DNA of 50,232 nucleotides from Falciphora oryzae. Taxonomy: Eukaryota; Ascomycota; Sordariomycetes; Magnaporthales; Magnaporthaceae. This document shows, piece after piece, positions 42,118 through 50,232 of the stretch. A program made the position numbers and the translations under genes. The DNA lies in the NCBI GenBank assembly GCA_000733355.1, contig JNVV01000078.1, forward strand, positions 1 through 50,232, written 5' to 3'. The notes beneath the pieces are model-generated. The model was not told where the DNA came from, searched no databases, and saw only the letters and a program-made list of their open reading frames with translations. Position 1 is the stretch's first letter. The number at the start of each line of letters is the position of its first letter.

Positions 42118-42616
42118 TGTAACACCCCGCACAGGACCATGATCAGCAGCCTTAGGGGCCGCCTCCGGTGGCCTCAGGGGAGACTCCGGGTGGTAGTTAG
42201 AGGGGCGCACGCCCTGGAGGACGTGCGGATCAAGAGAGTTTAGCTCTATGACACGCATGCCAGTTAGCCTCCGCAGATACGGACGCTCAGCCCGGTCAAG
42301 GCGCACCCAAGCTCCGAACCCTGATAAGGAGACAAATCATAACCAGCCCCGTACGGACGCCACGGAGGAGGAGGCGTGCCGACGGCAACCGAAGGACGGC
42401 CGGACGGCCAGGCATAAGAAGGGCCCGAGGGACCCCCTGTGAAGGGAGTCTGGAGGGCAAGCTATCGTTTTCTGTTTTATCTTTACCATAGGCTGGTTTA
42501 GCCCTGCACGAATACGACTGTTGAGCTGCTGGACCTTTGAGATCTCCCTGAGAGAACCACCCCTTCCAGGCTTGACACTGCTGTAGCTTGCTATAGTAGG
42601 GCCAAGACCTGTTACA
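42118..42616. mobile_element. Possible solo LTR
   Basis: A 499-bp segment begins TGTAACA and ends TGTTACA (perfect 7-bp inverted ends in TG..CA form), as in LTR retrotransposons. It starts exactly where the ankyrin coding ends. The flanks (CGTAC and ACCGC) do not form a target-site duplication, and no second LTR or internal region is seen. A recombined or eroded solo LTR is the best guess. Confidence 0.42.
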
Positions 42617-43818
42617 ACCGCTCGGTGTATTGATTTATTCGGACGCAGCTGAGGCGATCGTGTATGTAGCTTTTACCCATCAAAAATTCTTGTCGTGGCT
42701 GACAATCTCACAGCAACGACTTCAAAAGAACAGGCGGAGCGACTTTGAAATTGGCAGCGACTAGTTTTCTGGAAACATGTCCTAACCAGCTCGTGGGTAT
42801 CTGTACTCGTTTCACCGAAGCAGCAGAAACCGTAGCCGGATTTAACTCTTCATTTGATTTTCGTCAATATGCGGCCACACAAATCAGACAGTCTTTTACT
42901 CTTTTGAATTATTTTATGAGTGTTGAAATATTGCCTATTTCCCTTCGAGGCCAGGGCTTCGAAGGAATAACTTTATAGGAAATAGTGCTGAGTTAGCTTA
43001 GTACTTCAAACGCGGCCTGGGGCGTTAGGTGCAGCCGGGTTATTCTGGCCGAACTGGCGATCTAGCGATCTAGGTGTGGACTGGGGAGTGGATGTGGCGT
43101 GAGGTGTGGGTGTGGATTTGGGGTGTGACGTGGATGGGTGTGGTTTGGATGGGTGTGGCGTGAGTGTTCCTGAAATTGCATGTTTTTTGGAGCCCGAGGG
43201 GCCTGAGCCCGAGATAACAGCATAGCTAACACATTGTATTGTAAATTGTATACTTGTTTCTTTGGCTGCTCCCTTTGATAGCGTTTCGTCGCTCCTTTCT
43301 TGTATGTTTCGTCGCGTCTCTTTGTCGCGTTTCGTCGCCCTGTTCATCGCAGTTCATCGCAGCCTGCTGACTACCGTGGCTTGTGGTGGATTCTGACCTG
43401 AAGTCTGGCTTCGCCGCTTGCACAAGACACTTGAACGCGTTCGTCCCGGATTTGGGACCGCGGTCAAAGTTTAGGCCTCGGGCTCACGTCTACCCCAACT
43501 AGACTAGGCCTCCTACACGTCCCGGGTCCTGGACTTGGGTCTCTGGTCACCTGTTCCTATTTGCGGCTCGCCCGCGCTGCATATACACCGCACCGACGCC
43601 CAAAAAGCAGAACATATTACTAATCAAAATGTTATCGATTGGTTTTGGCGGTTTTGGCGGGGGAGCCACGACATCCTAGCTCGGCCCTTGCTTGTTTGGG
43701 TGTTGGTAGTGGTACCGACCTATCAGAAAACGGACGCCTTTGCTCCTATTTGCCACTAGCCGTATGTTGCGCCTTATTACTTTACAGTCACATTCTTCTT
43801 TTACCCAGTGAGCCACAC
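42617..43818. other. Intergenic stretch with G/T-rich low complexity
   Basis: At about 43070-43170 the plus strand is a G/T-rich degenerate minisatellite of GGTGTGG/GGATGGG units. At 43270-43360, TCGTCGC/GTTTCGTCGC units repeat. No convincing gene was found. Confidence 0.4.
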
Positions 43819-45901
43819 TCAGCTAGTGCTATACAAAAGCAGATGATTACCGGAGCCGCAGTACTGGGCCGAGTTGCCAGAGCACGTCATGGTCACGCAG
43901 TTGTCCGTCGTGGGCAGGAAGGCCCCGCCCTTCAGCTCGTTGCCGTACCAGCATTCGCGCCCGTACTCGGTGCCCGCGTACCTGGCACCTGCCGCGGCGG
44001 CGGCCGCGACGCACTCCCCGACCGTCATGTCGGCCGCGTCCAGCAGCTGGGCGAGGGCGCGCGCGCCGGCCGGCTCGGCGTAGCAGCCGCGGACCTGGTA
44101 CGCGCCGGCGGCGGGCACGATCTGGGGTCCGGCGGACGGGGGCGGCGGGGCGTAGCCCTCGAGCTTGTACAGGAGCAGGCGGTTGCCGGAGCCGCAGTAC
44201 TGGAGCGGGCTGCCCGAGCAGGGCATGCCGCACTCGGCGGCTGTGGCGGGCTGGACGGTGCCGCCGGACAGGGCGTTGCCGAACCAGCACTCCCTGCCGT
44301 ACTCGACGCCGGCGTAGTTATATCCTTTGGCGAAGCCGAGGCACATCTCAATGGTCATGTTGTCGTCAGCTTGCAGGTTGGAGAGCGCGCGGCGTCCGTC
44401 TGGCTCCGAAAGACAGCCCTCGAGGGCAAAGTCCTGGTAGCCAGGGACGAAAACGGGGCCGGTTGGGGTTGGGACGGCACCACTGTTGGTGCCTGTCTGG
44501 GTCGCGGAAATGGACTGGCTAGTCGTGGTTTCCGTTGCCGACCTTGTTGTAAGCACTCTGGTGGTCGACGAAGTCCTGGGCCTTGTGTACGTGTTGCCAT
44601 CGATGACGGTAGCGGTTACATCGCACACGCCGTATTCCGACTGACTGTGTCTCTCCGTTCTTAATCAGTACTGGCAATGCTGTATTTTCCACTTTGGCAA
44701 CTTTGACAAGTACCATCCGAGTGTGTCGCTGCACTCCCATTCAGAGAATCCGCAGTAACCGCGAGCACCACAGCAGTTGCCCTACTGAAGCTCAGTGCCC
44801 GTGCATTTGTACTGCATTTTTCCGCCACAGGTTCCGTCAAGGCTGGGGCTGAACGGCGACGGTGTAGGCTCGGACGATGTAGCTTTGTAGGATGATGCCG
44901 TCAGTTCTCAGGGTTACAGGGAAAATGGCGTACAGAAAGGGCCTTGACTTACGCGGGAGGCGGCTCAGAGGTAGAAGAAGTGGTGCTTTCCACACAGTCC
45001 CCGTCCTGGCAGTTACCAACGCCGCACCCGGCCTCTGTGCTGCCACATCTGTGTTTCTTCAGCTATCAAAAATCAACAGAGGATGAATAGGTCGCTGACT
45101 TACAGCCCTGCTTTTGAGCAGCACTTCCCGAAGGACCTGCCACATCGAAGATATCCATGATCGGCGCCACATGTGCCGTTTGTGGTGTATCCCAGGCCAG
45201 GGCAGATGCCGTCCTGGCAGTTACCTATGGCGCAGAACTCGCTGGTTGTGTGGGCGGTCAATTTTACAGCAATGGTAGCGATGCTGGCATCTAGGCAAGC
45301 CACTTACTCCGTGGAGCCGCACCTGGGTACCACCAGAAACGTCAGAATCTCGAGGCCATAACAGGTTTTATGGAGGTATAGGTGGCCAAGAACATACCGG
45401 CCGTTTTTCCCACAGCAGTCGCCAAAGCTTAAGCCGACGCAAGTGGCGTTTCTGCCTAAGCCGCATTTTCCATCGGTGGACACGTGGCGGGCCTTGGCTG
45501 TTCAGTCAGAGACCAGGAGGTCAGTCTGTGGACACAGTTCACGGGTCATGATGTCCATGTTGGTCTCCCTGGGGGTCCTTACGCATGAGCACGCAGTACT
45601 TTGATCCTCCCACCCAGCCATAGCAGTCGGATGCCACGGAGGGGTTTGTATCGATGAAGTCCGCCATGGTGAGGCCGTACTGCTCGGCGAAGCCTTCGCA
45701 CTGCGTCCAGGGATATGTGTCGACCCAGATGTAGCACAGGTCCCTGTTGACATCGCGCCGAAAGTTAATGTGCAGTAAGCTTTCGGGCAGCGAGACGGAG
45801 CCCACATCGTGGCGACTCTGGGCCGGGCCAGCGTGTGCGACGTGCCCCCAAAGGCCGAGGGCCATGAGGGGGCTCTGCAGTGTTGTTACCATCGAAGGCA
45901 T
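43819..45901 (-). CDS. Secreted LysM / CBM18 x3 / WSC x2 protein with one in-frame stop
   Basis: Seven exons: 45901-45583, 45497-45398, 45322-45308, 45241-45104, 45048-44953, 44848-44714 and 44644-43819. All introns are gt..ag and all phases match (1,629 nt, 543 codons). A signal peptide lies at residues 1-24 (ending GHVAHA). LysM at about 56-103 has CYIWVDTYPWTQCEGFAEQY and DFIDTNPSVASDCYGW. Two hevein-type CBM18 domains follow (CGLGRNATCVGLSFGDCCGK; CGADHGYLRCGRSFGKCCSK), each continuing CGST..GNCQDG. A third is CGGKMQYKCTG..GNCCGARGYCG. Then come a Thr/Ser linker and two WSC domains ending at 43819. LysM and CBM18 bind chitin; WSC binds glycans. The only lesion is TAG at 44784-44782 (codon 245), inside the third CBM18 just before GNCC; TGG to TAG would explain it. 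As read, the product is 244 residues. Exon 3 is only 15 nt. Confidence 0.8.
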
Positions 45902-46420
45902 TGTGGTTCTGTGCTCGACTATACCCAGCGCGCAGAGGTGCTTGCAGCGGTGGAAAACAAAGCTCTGAGAGGGAGGCAAGCCTCGAGAGAATGATGGGGA
46001 TGTCTTCCGGAGGGCTGCGATATGACCCGGACCTTGGGCAGCTCGACTGGTACCCGACAGGAGGGTATGAGCTGGGTGGCATTCAGGCCGCCGAGGTCCC
46101 TGTCCGAGACATTGTGTGGAGCCAGCCACGGCGTGTCTCCTGTTTAGGAACCCCGGCCTGCGTCTGCATAAACAGCCGCTCCACAGGGTACGTCTGTTGG
46201 TTGCTCGCAAGTGAATTGAGGTGACATTTGCATCCAATGGCGCTGTAACGAGTTACACTGACTCGACCTCGGCGGCTGCCTATGGCTGTAGATTTCCCAG
46301 GTGATAACCCAAAAAATCCAACCACCCTTCCCATCTTGATTCCACGAAGGATAAAACTTCGACTCTCGTGTTCTGTCATTCCAACATTTCACACCTCAAC
46401 CGTCCCCATCGCTGCCCACC
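45902..46420. promoter_or_regulatory. Divergent promoter region
   Basis: It lies between the starts of the secreted LysM/CBM18/WSC gene (minus) and the F-box-like gene (plus). No specific sites were recognised. The last 60 bases before 46421 are C/T/A-rich, like a fungal 5' leader. Confidence 0.4.
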
Positions 46421-47989
46421 ATGGCATGCGACTTTCTATCTTCGTCCGGCCCACCCGAGCTCATCCTCCACATTTTGACGAGCTGCGAGTCGACCAGGGA
46501 TGTTCTTGCCCTTGCGAGGACTTGTCGACACATCCACAACGTCTGGCGGGAGGGGGCCACAACCGTACTCTGGTCCCGCTTCCTGCGCGAAAGGCCCGAA
46601 TTCGAGGATGCGCTGATTGCGGTGAGTACCTATGTTCCATCCGGGTGGGTGTGGCCAATCATGCGCAAATGCTAATTTTTTTTCTTCGGAGCCAAGGCTC
46701 GGCTCACAAATCTGGTCGTCGAGGCCGAGGCCCAGGATGAGCTGCCGCCCATGGCTGTATCGCCGAGCCTGTTCAGCGGTCGTCGCCGAGGCCCCACGCT
46801 CGAGGAGCTGAAGGCGGCCGCTGCCTTGTGTCGTGTCTGCCGCGGCCTGGCCGTTGGCCTTACTTTCGAGAATGGCTTGAGCTTCCCCTTCGAAACAGAT
46901 GAGAATGGAGCAAGTGGGCCAGAAGATCGCGCCCAAATGCTAAAATGGGAAACCCGCGTCGTTAAAACCTCTCTCAAGCTCTTAATCGGCGGCGCGGCGC
47001 TGGCAGGGGTCTACAACGAGCCGCTCTTCCAGGCCAGATCGAGTGGCGACCCGGAACTGAAAAGGCTCGTGGATTCTCCTGGAGATTATGACCTTACCGA
47101 TCGCCAACTGGAATTCCTCGAGCGCTTTGCCGTTTGCAATATGCAAGCGACCCCCGAGGCGGAAAAGGCCGTCTTCGGTCCTCTTAGCGACTGGCTTCTC
47201 AGCAGCATCCTATCCGACTCGGAAGCAAGGGCAGAAATGGCGAAACGGTTTGAGCAAGGCTACGGCCGGGCATCATACTGCCAGCAAAGCCGAGAGTCGC
47301 CATGTCCCGTAAAGCTGGCGGCGGATGAAAACACCAGCCACTCGGACGCCCATCTCGTCGTGTGGGAAGTCATGAAGATGATATGGGCATACGAGCATTT
47401 CGGCGGCTTGGTGTGTCCTCGCCGCTACGTACGCTCTCTCGTTGAAATCGACCAAGGCCCTCTTCAGAAGGCCATAGCTGTCTTTCCTGGGGTATTCAAA
47501 GCCGAAAGGCTGACTCCGATCGAGCGCATTTTTCGCTTGCAGTCAGACACCTTCGTGAGTGATTTTGTTATCCCGCACGACCACGACTATTTCATTTGTG
47601 GCGTGTACGATTGCACTCGCAACTTTAAATGCTGGGAAGCTGGTGTTTCGATCTTTTTCAGCTGGATTCACCACAAATCTGGGCGACCGAATGTCATAGA
47701 GGAGACCGGGGACCCAACCGCGCCTTTAAAACTCAAGTTTTTCGAGTATTTCCTACGGCGTCGGTGCGGGCTTCGATTCATAGATGACGCGTTCCACCAG
47801 GACGAGTACGGCAACCAGTATCATGACTTCGCCAACAACATCGCCATCTTCGCTGATGACGAAGGGAATGAGGGCTGGTGTGGCGAGCACAACGGGATCG
47901 AATACGCCTTCTTCCTCGATGGCTCCGAGTTACTTACCAGCTTCGAACCGGCCCCGGCTCGCATCTATCAGGATTGGGACTTAGGTTGA
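46421..47989 (+). CDS. F-box-like domain protein
   Basis: Exon 1 is 46421-46621 and exon 2 is 46697-47989, with a 75-bp intron (gtgagt..gccaag) joining codons in phase; the product is 497 residues. The N-terminus reads GPPELILHILTSCESTRDVL, then ALARTCRHIHNVWRE: an F-box-like LP-x-E-L-I-x-x-I pattern and L-x-R/L-x-x-C-R. The rest is a soluble protein without a known repeat or catalytic motif; Trp/Phe-rich blocks occur near the end (DFVIPHDHDYFICGVYDC; GNEGWCGEHNG). F-box proteins recruit substrates to SCF ubiquitin ligases, and this branch (large in Sordariomycetes) is uncharacterised. No lesions: one of the few clean genes in the window. Confidence 0.75.
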
Positions 47990-48175
47990 AAAGGTGGACC
48001 TTGGCACAAGTCCCATGCTGTCGAGCAATCTCCCAAGCCGCATGTAATTAGATGCCATCGTTTTTTTTTTTTTTTTTTTTTCAAATTGGCTGGATTAGCA
48101 AAAGTCATGTTCCGCCTGACTGATGCAACAAGGAAACGTCCCACTTGTTAATACAGCCAACAGCGAACCATTTCA
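47990..48175. other. Spacer with T21 run
   Basis: It contains 21 consecutive T at 48061-48081. It is the boundary between the F-box-like gene and the truncated glucanase; the latter begins abruptly near 48176. Confidence 0.5.
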
Positions 48176-50232
48176 ATGCTCTGACATGGATAGCACATAG
48201 ATGCTGACGACAGCAACCCCAAGGCATGCTAATCGAGAGTAGCGGCCCGGTCTGGCTCTACGGCACCGCGTCTAAGCATTGCGTCCTATACCAGTACCAG
48301 TTCGTCAACGCCGCAAACGTTTTTATGGGTATGATCCAGACCGAGTCCCCCCTACTTCCAGGCCAGTCCGCCGGCCCCCGAGCCGTTCGCGCCCTCGGAC
48401 GTCTTCCCCCTAGACCCCACGTTTGGCCACTGCGACCCAGGCTCGCCCACGTGCGCCGTTTCGTGGGCGGTACGCATTATTAACAGCGTCGATATTTTTA
48501 TATACGGCGCCGGGCTTTACTCGTGGTTCCAAAAGTACATGCAGGCCTGCGTAGGCACCGACGACTGCCAGGACCGCATTTTTGAGATTTCCGACAGCAG
48601 CTCCGTCTGGGTTTATAATCTCATCACCAAAGCGTCTATCGAAATGACTAGCCCCAACGGCGGCGTTTCGGTCATGGGCAAGGATAACAAGATCAGCTAT
48701 TGCAATATCATCATGGCCTGGATGGGCAGTGCCGGAGCCAGCGGCGGGTGAGTACCAAGTCCTTGCTTGCCTGGCATGCTTATTGATGCATGGTCGAGTA
48801 TCTGAGTACTGACGTCGTCTGTGCCTTGCAGCTCATCGTCGGGAGGCGCAAAGCACCGGTCCCCCGCCTCTGCGACCGCCATTCCGTTTCCCGCCACAAC
48901 AGTAGCAGCCACCGCGACATTTACCGTCGCCGGTCCCGTTGTTAGCCAGATCGACTATACACCCAGTGACGGAAACCAGAATGTGCCGCCTGGGCCCGGT
49001 GCTGACCAGTGTCCTGTAAGTCAAAGATCATGTGACTGCACTTTTGTGCCATGCGAAGCTGACTGTGAATCCCTTTTGCCAGCGATGTGATTTGGGCAGG
49101 CTCATCACATCGACCTGCTGCGGAATCGGCGGCGGAATTTCGAATCCCATCGAAATAGGGGCTGGAGTCGCAGTGTCGAGGCCAATGTTCCTCCCGTCCG
49201 GCTTCGTTCCCAACCAGCAGATTACTGGCGACGACGGCACGATGTACCCGCCCGGAAAGCCTCTGCCAAGGGAGATCGTTATCTCAGTGGGAACCATATT
49301 CCCTTTCACCTTCAAAATTCCCCCTCTGGGCTTCCTCTCAGCAATACCTGGTCGCCCGACGAAAACGATAATAGCGGCAACGGGACCTTGTTTCTCGTGC
49401 CCGATTTTTGGAAAAGGCTGCCCGTTGTGTCGTGCAACTACCCGTGCACGCTTGTGTTTCCCCCGATAGCTACGACGACCACCTGGGACCCTCCCCCGTT
49501 CGTTTACACCAAAGACGGTATCTCAATGTCCACTGATCCGCCGCCGTTTGCGACTCAGAACGTCCGGGTATCCATTGTCACTGTCCCAAGCGACCCAGGC
49601 TCACAACCAACCAAAACCATCAAGCCGGACGTAGCGCCGAAGCCTTTGTGCTTTCCTATGGGAGGGGTAGAGCTGTGCCCACCTCCCCTGGTGCCGTTCC
49701 CGATCACCATCCCAATCCCCCAGGTGACCATCAAGCCCGTTCCTCCTGGCGGCAAGCCGGGTCCCACGGCTGTCAACAACCGGCCTACGCCAGAGCAAGA
49801 GCAGGTAAGCATATGATTAGCCACAGTCAGAGGCTCGTGCTGAGTGCAGCAACTGACAGCATCCCATGATTAGTCTCAAAAGGAAGAGCGTGACGACGAC
49901 GAGGAGGAAGGCGGCGCCTGCTCCCTGGTACTCGCCAACGACCCAGACGGGGATGAATTGGACGCCACCATGCCGGGCATGGGGGAGGACAACCAGCCCG
50001 CCGGCTACGTGCCGCCCGCCGCCGGCACCGGCAGCCTCACGACCGTGGTGGTGACGGCGACGACCCAGACGACGCGGACCGAGTACGTTGACGAGACGAG
50101 CACAGTCGTTATCGCGCCGCCGCCGCAGCCGACGAGCCCGCCCGAGCCGCCTCGCTCCGAGCCCACCCCCGCGACGCCCAACAAGCCGTTCGAGTTCAAG
50201 CAGCGCTTCCCCTTCGGCGCGTGGTTGGTGGG
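48176..50232 (+). pseudogene. GH55-type exo-beta-1,3-glucanase, N-terminally truncated and frameshifted, with Pro/Thr-rich extension
   Basis: From about 48176 the frames give the second half of a GH55 enzyme: MLIESSGPVWLYGTASKHCV, YQFVNAANVFMGMIQTESP, FGHCDPGSPTC, SWAVRIINSVDIFIYGAGLY and QDRIFEISDSSSVWVYN. GH55 enzymes cleave beta-1,3-glucan and have about 750 residues, so the first half is missing. Introns lie at about 48749-48831 and 49016-49083 (gtaagt..gccag), and again at 49806-49873. After the second intron comes a Pro-rich extension (CGIGGGISNPIEIGAGVAV, PPGKPLPREIVIS, CTLVFPPIATTTTWDPPP), as seen at the end of some fungal cell-wall glycosidases, still open at the window end. One-base shifts are at a C6 run (48347-48352), a C5 run near 49321 and near 48213. 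A TAG lies at about 48202. If the homopolymer changes are errors, this could be an expressed fragment or part of a larger gene. Confidence 0.68.

Noticed and set aside
43819..44351. Long GC-rich frames antisense or shifted to the WSC exon
   Set aside because: They are shadows caused by high GC; only the annotated frame has the WSC cysteine pattern.

Overview
The window is nuclear DNA of a filamentous ascomycete, most likely a Sordariomycete. The evidence is short GT..AG introns (about 48-104 bp) with CTAAC/CTGAC-like branch sites, and gene families typical of these fungi: HET, Clr5-ankyrin, 2EXR, NLR/STAND proteins, DUF3435 and pogo/Fot1 elements. I cannot name the species. It reads as an accessory, transposon-rich region: few clearly intact genes sit among many broken ones. 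No rRNA, tRNA or CRISPR array was recognised by eye.

Layout. 1-1.7 kb: the 3' part of a DUF3435 (FluG-type, tyrosine-recombinase-related) gene entering from the left. 2.25-6.24 kb: a divergent pair, an intact HeLo-like-domain protein (minus) and an NB-ARC/TPR receptor (plus). Both carry a related N-x-G-Q-Q-V-G motif, at the C-terminus of one and the N-terminus of the other. This is the arrangement known for the HELLP/PNT1 amyloid-signalled cell-death module. The receptor is split by an 816-bp fold-back element flanked by TA. 7.0-11.2 kb: a decayed pogo-type DNA transposon and a decayed non-LTR retrotransposon. 12.3-15.6 kb: a GLEYA-domain relic, a truncated MFS transporter and a 2EXR-type protein. 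17.0-22.1 kb: a large, open SesB-like-hydrolase/NACHT/HEAT receptor with twenty near-identical 33-residue repeats. 22.9-28.7 kb: relics of a collagen-like gene, a second retrotransposon, a CorA-like transporter, a TPR receptor tail and a duplicate of the RNase P subunit POP7. 29.6-38.2 kb: a HET pseudogene, a small RNase III-like gene and a frameshifted Clr5-ankyrin gene. 41.7-42.6 kb: an ankyrin-repeat fragment cut by a possible solo LTR. 43.8-50.2 kb: a secreted LysM/CBM18/WSC protein with one in-frame stop, an intact F-box-like gene, and the C-terminal part of a GH55-type glucanase with a Pro/Thr-rich extension leaving the window.

The themes are self/non-self recognition (three NLR-type genes or relics with different near-identical repeat types, plus HET) and fungal cell-wall or chitin interaction (LysM, CBM18, WSC, GH55, GLEYA). 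Lesions fall into two classes: nonsense codons explicable by C:G-to-T:A transitions, and one-base frameshifts, many of them at short homopolymers. The first class suggests RIP-like decay or deamination. The second may partly be assembly error and should be checked before genes are called dead.
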